Of a stretch of 64,000 bases of DNA, positions 57,261 to 64,000 are shown in pieces. The DNA is from Shimazuella alba (GTDB lineage Bacteria; Bacillota; Bacilli; Thermoactinomycetales; Thermoactinomycetaceae). Position 1 is the first letter of the stretch. Each line of letters starts with the position of its first letter. The position numbers were made by a program, and so were the translations under genes. Where the stretch lies: assembly GCF_009831235.1 (NCBI RefSeq), contig NZ_WUUL01000002.1, positions 248,001-312,000 on the forward strand, written 5' to 3'. Under the pieces are notes generated by a model. That model was not told where the DNA came from and ran no database searches. It saw only the letters and a list, made by a program, of their open reading frames with translations.

Positions 57261-57290
57261 TCCTCCCTGTGGCACAAGCTACAGGGAGGA
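57261..57290 (+). terminator. Terminator of the TerD cassette
   Basis: TCCTCCCTGT and ACAGGGAGGA form a ten-base-pair stem with a ten-base loop, about 23 bases after the stop codon; followed by TCTGTTTAT. Confidence 0.85.
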
Positions 57291-57673
57291 TCTGTTTATA
57301 TCGCATATTTAGAAAAATATTAATGTAAAGAGTTTCATAATTGTTTATTTTGGTGATAAATCATTCAAAATGAAAATAATGAAAAGACTTATACCCGTAC
57401 TGTACCTACTTATGGTCCTATTTGTATTTCTCATATAATTACGATTGATTTCTTATACTCTACAGTTTCATCAATAACATAAGACATCTTTTCCATAGCG
57501 TAAGTTCTTGTAGAAAGAAAGTAAAAAGTAAATTGATCCATCAACTCATCAAATATTCTATTTCTTTTCCATATTTGACACCTACATACGAACGACTAAT
57601 ACCAAATATAATTTTATTAATTCTGCTGATAGTGTGTAACATTCATTCTATTAACGATCCCTCATCATAAAGA
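57291..57673. other. Gene-free stretch
   Basis: AT-rich, convergent space between the TerD and peptidase genes; no frame or element identified. Confidence 0.3.
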
Positions 57674-57718
57674 AAAAAGACCATACTCTGCATATAACTG
57701 CTTCGATGGTCTCTTTTT
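57674..57718 (-). terminator. Terminator of the LysM-M23 gene
   Basis: On the minus strand AGACCAT pairs with ATGGTCT across about 20 bases, followed by TTTTTTC. Confidence 0.65.
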
Positions 57719-57724
57719 ACTATT

Positions 57725-58690
57725 TTAGCGAAGAACTCGAAGGGGATTTATCACTTCCCCGTTTCTATGTACCTCAAAGTGAAGATGATATCCAGTCGCA
57801 TTCCCTGTTTGCCCCATGTACCCTAATCGTTGACCTGTTCCAACATGTTCTCCTGTACTGACTAAAATCCGGCTAAGGTGTGCGTAGAGTGTGACCCAGC
57901 CGCCACCGTGATCCACCAGAACCATGTTTCCATATCCTCCATGATAACCAGCTTTGATAACTTTTCCGCTTAAGGAAGCATCAATCACTTGTTTTGCTTT
58001 TTTAGAACTCCAAATATCAAGTCCTTTGTGCATCCTGCCATGACGCCAACCGAAATTGCTTGTGATCATCCCAGATACTGGCCACTGGAACTGAAATCCT
58101 CCAACAGATACTTTATCACGCTTGCTCACAACCACTACTCTATGTTTGTTTTTTAGTTTAGGCTCTTTTTTGACAACCTTCTCTTTCTTGACAATCAATA
58201 CCTTTTGCCCTGCTTCCAGCGGTTGAAGTAAATTCACCTTCGGATTTAATTTGAAAAACAATTGCAAGGACATCTTATGCTTTTTACAAAGCTGATAAAC
58301 CATTTCATTGCCTTTTGAGACATATTGCTTAACTGCTAATGGGATCTTTAATTTTGTACCTGCGGTTAACTTATTTGGATTTGCAATGTTGTTTAGTTGA
58401 GCCAGCTCTTGGTAATGAACTCCATAACGAAGTCCAATTGCATACAACGTATCCCCTTTGCTCACTTCATAAGTGAGCTTATTTCCTATGGAGATGGTCA
58501 GTTGCTTTCCTGATTGATAAAGAGTCTCCTTCGCATCAAGTGCAGCTATCTTCCCTTCCGACTTATTTTTCGTGAGTAATTGTGCCACAATCGGATGGGA
58601 ATCCGTGCTTCCAGCCCAAGCCACAGCTGTAGCAGCCGAAGCTGTACATACACCGATACTTGAGGCTAGGAGCGTCTTCTTACCAGACAT
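57725..58690 (-). CDS. LysM and M23 peptidase domain protein
   Basis: 321 residues: an N-terminal signal-like helix (KTLLASSIGVCTASAATAVA), a LysM domain (YEVSKGDTLYAIGLRYGV to LKIPL), a second LysM-like region (YVSKGNEMVYQLCKKHKM), a basic linker (KKEKVVKKEPKLKNKHR), and a lysostaphin-type metallopeptidase domain with MHKGLDI and YHLHFEVHRNG, the zinc ligands. It cuts peptidoglycan cross-links outside the cell; similar proteins act in sporulation. The ATG at 58690 is five bases after GAGGTG. Confidence 0.9.
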   Translation of the reverse strand: MSGKKTLLASSIGVCTASAATAVAWAGSTDSHPIVAQLLTKNKSEGKIAALDAKETLYQSGKQLTISIGNKLTYEVSKGDTLYAIGLRYGVHYQELAQLNNIANPNKLTAGTKLKIPLAVKQYVSKGNEMVYQLCKKHKMSLQLFFKLNPKVNLLQPLEAGQKVLIVKKEKVVKKEPKLKNKHRVVVVSKRDKVSVGGFQFQWPVSGMITSNFGWRHGRMHKGLDIWSSKKAKQVIDASLSGKVIKAGYHGGYGNMVLVDHGGGWVTLYAHLSRILVSTGEHVGTGQRLGYMGQTGNATGYHLHFEVHRNGEVINPLRVLR

Positions 58691-58998
58691 CACAACACCT
58701 CATATCCATGATATTGGGTACCCATGACTCAATTTATGCGCTATACCCACAACATATGAAAATTTTTAGTAGAAATATCTATATTCGATATTAAAAATGC
58801 TAAAAAAAGACGGCGTTGGCCCTTTCCTTCTCGGATTTTCAACATAATTAGGCTCTTGTCCAAACAACCAAATATGCATCTGCATAACTAGTTAAAGAGT
58901 ATTTGCTGATGGTTAAGCCTTTAGGCGAAACCAGAGGCTAAGTTGCTCTTATGAGATAAGGTCCATTCTTATCTAACATCAAAGGGGGAGTATTATTA
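58691..58998 (+). promoter_or_regulatory. Divergent region with a foldable leader for the charged protein gene
   Basis: Between the peptidase and the gene at 58999. From about 58908 to 58975 the plus-strand RNA can form GGTT/AACC enclosing GCC/GGC, then AGAG/CTCT, and GATAAG/CTTATC, in series. No known riboswitch consensus could be matched. The gene has a good site, GGGGGAG eight bases before its ATG. Confidence 0.35.
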
Positions 58999-59337
58999 AT
59001 GAGTTACTTGGATGATTACTTGAACGATTTTGACAATGAGTTTGACGATGATGATTTTGATGACTATGAAGATGAACAAGATTTTTATGCGTATGACTAC
59101 CCATTTCACCCAGACTTAGCCCAACGAGATCGAGATCGACGTGACCGAGACCGACATGATCGAGACCACGACGATCGCAGAAGAAGGCGTGTACGTTGTT
59201 GTGTCTATCGCCACCGCCGCTCAGGAAGAATAAGAAAAGTATGTCAAAGCCGAGATCGTCGCTGTGCCAATCGTCTTGGTCGTGAATGGACGCTAATTGA
59301 TTCTTTTTCAGCAAGAAATTGTAATCGCTGTTTATAA
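58999..59337 (+). CDS. Charge-segregated Asp-rich/Arg-rich cysteine protein
   Basis: 112 residues, not recognised. Three zones: residues 1-40 are extremely acidic and aromatic (DFDNEFDDDDFDDYEDEQDF, then YAYDYPFHPD); 43-65 are an alternating R/D/H tract (RDRDRRDRDRHDRDHDDRRR); the last 48 are basic with six cysteines (RCCVYRHRR, KVCQ, RRCAN, NCNRC). A self-complementary or assembling protein, such as a spore-coat or cell-surface component, is a guess; a cysteine-modified peptide precursor is less likely. Strong binding site, long leader, own terminator. It lies just before rho, on the opposite strand. Confidence 0.72.
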   Translation: MSYLDDYLNDFDNEFDDDDFDDYEDEQDFYAYDYPFHPDLAQRDRDRRDRDRHDRDHDDRRRRRVRCCVYRHRRSGRIRKVCQSRDRRCANRLGREWTLIDSFSARNCNRCL

Positions 59338-59346
59338 ATAACAAAA

Positions 59347-59386
59347 CCCCTTGTTCTATTTTCCTTATCGGCAGAAGAACAGGGGT
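59347..59386. terminator. Hairpin between the charged protein gene and rho
   Basis: ACCCCTTGTTC and GAACAGGGGT pair with one bulged T over a 19-base loop. It sits between convergent genes. Confidence 0.7.
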
Positions 59387-59397
59387 AATGTTATTCA

Positions 59398-60666
59398 TTA
59401 ATGGGCTTTTTTTCGTTCGGCAGGACGGGATTCTAGTGAGGCTAGAAATTCTTGATTGTTTTTGCTATTTTTTAGCTTACGTAGAAAAACGTCAGTAACA
59501 TCGTGGTTATCACTTAATCCATTTCGAATAGACCATAATTTATCTAGCTCGTCTTTCGATAAGAGTAGTTCTTCACGTCTTGTTCCAGATTTGCGAATAT
59601 CGATAGCAGGATATATTCTACGTTCCGCCAGTTTTCGATCTAGATGAAGCTCTAAGTTACCAGTTCCTTTAAATTCCTCGTAGATAACATCATCCATTCG
59701 TGAGCCTGTATCCACTAATGCGGTAGCGAGAATGGTTAGGCTGCCGCCTTCTTCAATATTACGTGCGGCACCAAAGAATCGTTTTGGACGGTGGAATGCA
59801 GCAGGGTCAATACCACCAGATAATGTTCTACCACTTGGAGGAATCACCAAATTGTAGGCACGTGCTAAACGAGTAATACTGTCTAATAAAATGACAACAT
59901 CCCGTTTATGCTCAACCAATCGTTGTGCGCGCTCTAACACCAATTCAGCAACTTTAATATGATTTTCTGGCAATTCATCAAAAGTAGAGCTTACCACTTC
60001 ACCTTTAACAGAGCGTTGCATATCCGTTACTTCCTCAGGACGCTCATCGATCAGTAACACAAACAATTCAATATCAGGTCGATTCTCCGAAATGCTGTTG
60101 GCAATCTCTTTTAGCAGCATCGTTTTACCAGCCTTTGGCTGTGCAACAATCAAACCACGTTGTCCTAATCCTACGGGTGCTATTAAGTCCATGATTCGAG
60201 TGGATGTTTTGTGTGGTGCAGTTTCTAGTAGTAATCGCTCTTGTGGATAGAGTGGGGTTAGTCCAGCAAAGTGAAGTCTTTCACCGGCTGTTTCGGGATC
60301 GGCACCATTTACAGCTTCTACATGTAACAATCCATAGTAACGCTCGTTTTCCTTTGGAGGTCTTACTTTACCAGATACTAAATCACCTGCACGCAAATCA
60401 AATCGTCTAATCTGTGATGCAGAGATGTAAATATCTTCAGAGGAAGGTAAGAAATTAATCGGCCGAAGGAAACCATAACCTTCTGATAAAATATCTAACA
60501 CACCTTCCATGAAGAAAAATCCATCTTTTTCTGCATGTGCTTTGAGAATAGAGAAAATGAGTTCTTTCTTTTTCATTTGGCCATAGTAAGGTATTTGATA
60601 ATGTTTGGCCAATTTGTAGAGCTCTGTGAGCTTACGGTTTTCCAGTTCACTTATCGTGTAATCCAA
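59398..60666 (-). CDS. rho: Transcription termination factor Rho
   Basis: 422 residues. N-terminal helix-extended-loop domain ([19 protein letters not shown]), cold-shock-like RNA-binding domain ([20 protein letters not shown]), then the hexameric ATPase with Walker [13 protein letters not shown], Walker [16 protein letters not shown] and the R loop. TTG start at 60666 follows AGTGGTG by seven bases. It is 24 bases downstream of glpX and probably in one operon with it. Normal length for Bacillales. Confidence 0.97.
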   Translation of the reverse strand: MDYTISELENRKLTELYKLAKHYQIPYYGQMKKKELIFSILKAHAEKDGFFFMEGVLDILSEGYGFLRPINFLPSSEDIYISASQIRRFDLRAGDLVSGKVRPPKENERYYGLLHVEAVNGADPETAGERLHFAGLTPLYPQERLLLETAPHKTSTRIMDLIAPVGLGQRGLIVAQPKAGKTMLLKEIANSISENRPDIELFVLLIDERPEEVTDMQRSVKGEVVSSTFDELPENHIKVAELVLERAQRLVEHKRDVVILLDSITRLARAYNLVIPPSGRTLSGGIDPAAFHRPKRFFGAARNIEEGGSLTILATALVDTGSRMDDVIYEEFKGTGNLELHLDRKLAERRIYPAIDIRKSGTRREELLLSKDELDKLWSIRNGLSDNHDVTDVFLRKLKNSKNNQEFLASLESRPAERKKAH

Positions 60667-60690
60667 TTATTTTCACCACTTTTTCGCAGC

Positions 60691-61659
60691 TTAAGTCCCT
60701 AAGACCAAATTCGGTTTCTTTTCTAATCGATGAGTTCCATCAATAAATCTTACTGTACCAGTTTTTGCGCGCATAACCAAGGATTGTGTAGTGGCAATAT
60801 TTCCTTTATAGCGAACACCTTTTAGTAGTTCACCATCTGTTACACCTGTAGCGGCAAAAATTGCATCGTCACCTTTTACCAAATCATCCATGCGTAAAAT
60901 ACGAGAGGGATCTTCGATTCCCATCTGCAAACAGCGCTGTCTTTGGGCTTCATCTTCAGGTAATAACCTGCCTTGGAAATCACCACCGAGACATTTGAGT
61001 GCAACTGCAGCTAAAACACCCTCCGGTGCTCCACCAGAACCAAATAAAATATCAACACCAGTATCTGGAAATCCTGTATTAATAGCTGCTGCAACATCAC
61101 CGTCTGAAATTAATTTGATTCTAGCTCCTGCTTTACGGATATCTTCGATCAATTTAGCATGACGAGGGCGATTTAATAATGCAGCCACCAGATCTTCTAC
61201 ATCTTTGCCATTGGCTCTTGCTACTGCTTTTAGATTATCTTCTACAGGAGCATCCAGATCTACAAGACCGACAGATTTTGGACCTACTGCGATCTTATCC
61301 ATATACATATCCGGGGCATGCAGGAGACATCCTTCATCTGCAATGGCGATAATTGCTAGTGCATTCCATGCACCACTTGCCACGATGTTCGTTCCTTCCA
61401 ATGGATCAACAGCCACATCCACTTTTGGAGCAAGTCCAGTTCCAAGTGTTTCCCCAATATACAACATGGGAGCTTCGTCCATTTCTCCTTCACCAATCAC
61501 AACTGTTCCATGCATATGAATGGTATCAAACACTTTTCTCATGGCAGAAGTAGCTGCATCATCTGCTTCCATCTTCTTACCAAAGCCCATCCATCTACCA
61601 GAAGCAATGGCAGCTGCCTCTGTTACACGTACAAGCTCAATCGATAAACTACGTTCCAA
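60691..61659 (-). CDS. glpX: Class II fructose-1,6-bisphosphatase
   Basis: 322 residues, GlpX type. The protein begins [18 protein letters not shown] from a TTG at 61659, which is nine bases after AAGGAG; longer in-frame versions have no site and are non-homologous. Metal and substrate motifs are [18 protein letters not shown] and AVDPLEGTN, with [12 protein letters not shown] at the active site. It dephosphorylates fructose 1,6-bisphosphate in gluconeogenesis, in keeping with the neighbouring aldolase genes. Confidence 0.95.
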   Translation of the reverse strand: MERSLSIELVRVTEAAAIASGRWMGFGKKMEADDAATSAMRKVFDTIHMHGTVVIGEGEMDEAPMLYIGETLGTGLAPKVDVAVDPLEGTNIVASGAWNALAIIAIADEGCLLHAPDMYMDKIAVGPKSVGLVDLDAPVEDNLKAVARANGKDVEDLVAALLNRPRHAKLIEDIRKAGARIKLISDGDVAAAINTGFPDTGVDILFGSGGAPEGVLAAVALKCLGGDFQGRLLPEDEAQRQRCLQMGIEDPSRILRMDDLVKGDDAIFAATGVTDGELLKGVRYKGNIATTQSLVMRAKTGTVRFIDGTHRLEKKPNLVLGT

Positions 61660-61776
61660 TTGCTCCAACTCCTTCTCTTCTCTGTAAGGTAACATATGCT
61701 GAGTCAATTTGGAATGATTGACTTCATAAATTCTTGGAAAACCTCACTTTTTTCTGTCAGCTTTGCAAAAAGAATC

Positions 61777-61802
61777 GGCTTGGCACCTTTTTGTACCAAG
61801 CC
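61777..61802 (-). terminator. Terminator after the transaldolase-like gene
   Basis: On the minus strand GGCTTGG and CCAAGCC form a stem around 12 bases; GATTCTTTTT follows. Confidence 0.8.
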
Positions 61803-61810
61803 ATTTGAAT

Positions 61811-62452
61811 TTATTTGCGGTTATTCCAGTCTGCTTCAAACTTAGCAATACCTTGTGCTGTCAGTGGGTGTTCTACTAATGTTTTCACCACACTGTAAGG
61901 CATAGTAGCAATATGAGCACCTGCAAGAGCTGCTTGTGTCACATGCATAGGATGACGAATACTAGCTGCGATGATTTCAGTAGGGAGACTATGTGTGCGG
62001 AACAGTGATGCAACTTGCTCAATCAAATAGATTCCTTCTTCTCCTATGTCATCCAAACGACCGACAAACGGGCTCACATATGTAGCACCTGCACGAGCTG
62101 CAATAAGGGCTTGGTTAACAGAAAAAATAAGCGTTACGTTTGTTTTTATCCCTTTTTGAGAAAAGTGATGAACAGCTTGTAATCCATCCCAAGTCATTGG
62201 AACTTTAATGGTGATCTGTGGAGCGATCTCAGCTAACTTCTCTCCTTCTTCAATCATACCTTCTGCATTTGGGCTCATCACCTCAGCACTAATAGAACCG
62301 TCCACCATAGTGGTCAGCTCTTTTAAAACGTCTTCAAATACACGACCTGATTTTGCAATAAGTGATGGATTGGTGGTCACACCCGCAACAATACCAAGTG
62401 GTACCACTTTTTTTACATCATCTACATGTGCAGTATCCAAGAAAATTTTCAT
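61811..62452 (-). CDS. tal: Transaldolase/fructose-6-phosphate aldolase-like protein (YwjH type)
   Basis: 213 residues, short transaldolase (TalC/FSA) family. [16 protein letters not shown] is the typical start with the active-site aspartate; the Schiff-base lysine is in [12 protein letters not shown], and [14 protein letters not shown] is family-typical. It may act as transaldolase in the pentose phosphate pathway, or as F6P aldolase; sequence alone does not settle it. It is 27 bases downstream of fba. Confidence 0.93.
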   Translation of the reverse strand: MKIFLDTAHVDDVKKVVPLGIVAGVTTNPSLIAKSGRVFEDVLKELTTMVDGSISAEVMSPNAEGMIEEGEKLAEIAPQITIKVPMTWDGLQAVHHFSQKGIKTNVTLIFSVNQALIAARAGATYVSPFVGRLDDIGEEGIYLIEQVASLFRTHSLPTEIIAASIRHPMHVTQAALAGAHIATMPYSVVKTLVEHPLTAQGIAKFEADWNNRK

Positions 62453-62479
62453 GGTTAATATGTCCTTTCTCTGCCTGAT

Positions 62480-63334
62480 TTACGCTTTGTTGGAGCTTCC
62501 AAAAAGACGCATTTTTCCTCGAACAACTTCTTTAATTGCATCGCGAGCTGGTCCAAGATATTTACGTGGATCGATGAGATCAGCTTTAGAGGTCAACAAC
62601 TCACGTACTACCTGAGCACTTGCTACCTGATTTTCGGTATTGACATTAATTTTTGCAGCACCAAAAGAAATCGCTTTTTGAATCGATTCATCAGGCACAC
62701 CAGAACCACCGTGTAATACGATAGGTGCTTCGATTGCTTTGCTTACTTCATCAATGATATCATAATGAATTTTTGGTTCTCCTTTGTACATACCATGAGC
62801 GGTACCAACAGCAATAGCCATTGCATCTACCCGAGTTTCTTGCCAGAAACGAATAGCTTCCGCAGCATTTGCAATCGATGCGTCTTCCTCTGCAACATCG
62901 AGGTCATCTTCTACCCCACCGATGGTTCCGAGCTCACCTTCCACGGAAATACCAACAGCATGTGCCGCAGCAACAACCTGTTTCGTTAGACGAATATTTT
63001 CTTCAAGTGGATAATGAGAACCATCGAACATGACGGAAGAAAAACCTTCACGAATACATTGCATAACGACTTCAAAACTACTTCCATGGTCGAGATGAAG
63101 AGCTACTGGTACTCCTGATTCTTCCGCTGCTATACGAGCCAAAGCAACTACATTTTTAATACCCATATATCGAATCGCACCTTCACTTGCGCCAAAAATA
63201 AATGGAGATTGCTCTTCTTTCGCCGCTTGTGCGATTGCTTGGACGAATTCCAAGTTATTCATGTTAAACTGACCAACTGCAAATTTTTCTCGTTTTGCTC
63301 TAGGCAGAAACTCATTCATGGAGACAAGTGGCAT
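62480..63334 (-). CDS. fba: Class II fructose-bisphosphate aldolase
   Basis: 284 residues. MPLVSMNEFLPRAKREKFAV start, zinc ligands in VALHLDHGSSFE, EGELGTIGG, and the C-terminal VLHGGSGVPDESIQKAI with KINVNTENQ. It splits fructose 1,6-bisphosphate in glycolysis and makes it in gluconeogenesis. The ATG at 63334 is eight bases after AAAGGGG; two earlier in-frame codons lie too near or before the site. Cotranscribed with the downstream aldolase gene. Confidence 0.96.
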   Translation of the reverse strand: MPLVSMNEFLPRAKREKFAVGQFNMNNLEFVQAIAQAAKEEQSPFIFGASEGAIRYMGIKNVVALARIAAEESGVPVALHLDHGSSFEVVMQCIREGFSSVMFDGSHYPLEENIRLTKQVVAAAHAVGISVEGELGTIGGVEDDLDVAEEDASIANAAEAIRFWQETRVDAMAIAVGTAHGMYKGEPKIHYDIIDEVSKAIEAPIVLHGGSGVPDESIQKAISFGAAKINVNTENQVASAQVVRELLTSKADLIDPRKYLGPARDAIKEVVRGKMRLFGSSNKA

Positions 63335-63365
63335 TCTCATTACCCCTTTATTATATGTAATCACC

Positions 63366-63390
63366 AAAAAGCCAACCCCCATCGGTTGGC
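63366..63390 (-). terminator. Terminator of the BKACE-family gene
   Basis: On the minus strand GCCAACC and GGTTGGC pair over six bases and run into TTTTT. Confidence 0.88.
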
Positions 63391-63429
63391 AAGGATTTAA
63401 CCTATTTTATTATAATTTGTAGCCTCAGG

Positions 63430-64000
63430 TCAAAGTTTAAGCATTGTTCTCGCTTCACCACTGGTAGAAATTGGTCGATCTAACTCTTCTGCTATTCTCA
63501 CCACACGTTGAATTAACGCTTTATTTGTAGCCAATTCTCCTTTTCGGTAGTAAATATTATCTTCTAAACCTACTCGAACATGACCACCCAATAAAATTCC
63601 AAAAGTTGCCATTCTCAATTGATTTGCTCCAATGCCGGCTACACTCCAAGAAGCAGAAACCGGTAGTTGCCGAATAAGGAAAAGCAAATGATCCGCTGTC
63701 GCTGGAATTGCCCCAGGAACACCCAAAACAAAATCAAAATGCAGATGTCCGGTTATATAACCTTTTTTCACCAAATACATGGCATTGGCGATCATTCCTG
63801 CATCAAAAATTTCAAACTCTGGACACACTCCATATTTTTGCATTTCCGTTGCAAATCGGATCAATTGCTTAGGTGTGTTTAAAAACACATCTTTACCAAA
63901 ATTAACAGTTCCCGTTGTCAACGTCGCCATTTCAGGAGAAAGCGAAATAGGTTGAAGGCGTTCTTCATCACTCATCCCTACAGCTCCACCTGTAGAAACT
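63430..64000 (-). CDS. BKACE/DUF849 beta-keto acid cleavage enzyme (5' end outside window)
   Basis: The last 189 codons are visible; the frame stays open to the right edge, so the start is outside. The sequence VSTGGAVGMSDEERLQPI, followed by PEMATLTTGTVNFGKDVF, and the C-terminal GGHVRVGLEDNIYYRKGELA with RPISTSGEARTML are the 3-keto-5-aminohexanoate cleavage (Kce/BKACE) signatures. Members condense a beta-keto acid with acetyl-CoA, using zinc. The substrate here is unknown. It is followed by a good terminator. Confidence 0.9.
   Translation of the reverse strand, partial: VSTGGAVGMSDEERLQPISLSPEMATLTTGTVNFGKDVFLNTPKQLIRFATEMQKYGVCPEFEIFDAGMIANAMYLVKKGYITGHLHFDFVLGVPGAIPATADHLLFLIRQLPVSASWSVAGIGANQLRMATFGILLGGHVRVGLEDNIYYRKGELATNKALIQRVVRIAEELDRPISTSGEARTMLKL

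Noticed and set aside
58908-58975. Cyclic-di-AMP or cyclic-di-GMP riboswitch before the charged protein gene
   Set aside because: The fold is suggestive, but I could not match the conserved core of either class, so it is reported only as an unassigned leader.

Overview
The window looks like a chromosomal segment of a low-GC, spore-forming Bacillales bacterium. It carries spoIIR, ywlG, ywlE, a Bacillus-type atp operon, and a gene order on the minus strand that matches the Bacillus subtilis fbaA-to-atp region. The family cannot be fixed from the sequence; Thermoactinomycetaceae would fit, but that is a guess. Most genes are AT-rich (one sampled 60-base stretch of bioB counts 21 G+C).

Backbone, read right to left on the minus strand: a BKACE-family gene cut by the window edge, fba, a transaldolase-like aldolase, glpX, rho, rpmE, prfA, prmC, spoIIR, a YwlB-like acetyltransferase, tsaC/ywlC, mntP, ywlE, rpiB, ywlG, glyA, upp, then atpZ-I-B-E-F-H-A-G. 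This is housekeeping: sugar phosphates, translation termination, tRNA modification, sporulation signalling, one-carbon supply, uracil salvage and ATP synthesis.

Accessory genes, largely on the plus strand, interrupt this backbone. Between upp and glyA lie a MATE transporter and a complete six-gene biotin operon (bioA-D-B-F-H-C) under a clear BirA operator, then a small secreted protein, a possible small RNA and a membrane protein. Between mntP and tsaC are three tandem short-chain dehydrogenase paralogues, all lacking the catalytic lysine; the middle one is broken. Between the ywlB-like gene and spoIIR is a zone of membrane proteins, an IS200 remnant, a broken RibD/DHFR-like gene, a DUF998 protein, a VOC protein and a divergent HxlR regulator. 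Between spoIIR and prmC are sodC, a two-component system with an RND exporter, a lipoprotein, a TnpB remnant, a LOG-family protein and a broken Fic gene. Between prfA and rpmE are a CPBP protease, a DCC/DUF5819/HTTM membrane module, two methyltransferase or HxlR units, broken VOC and HxlR genes, and a fused PabB-PabC.

Five isolated plus-strand genes (16601, 48181, 50152, 52621, 56635) stand out. They are G+C-rich against their surroundings (31 to 36 G+C in sampled 60-base stretches), monocistronic, mostly with a recognisable promoter, and each closes with a strong hairpin. One is a TerD-domain protein, one an acetyltransferase, and three are unrecognised. They look like independently acquired single-gene cassettes. 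A second unusual gene (58999) encodes a charge-segregated Asp-rich/Arg-rich/Cys protein behind a foldable leader.

At least seven pseudogenes or gene remnants with visible frameshifts or stops show that the accessory zones are decaying. I saw no rRNA, tRNA, CRISPR array, prophage structural gene or replication origin.
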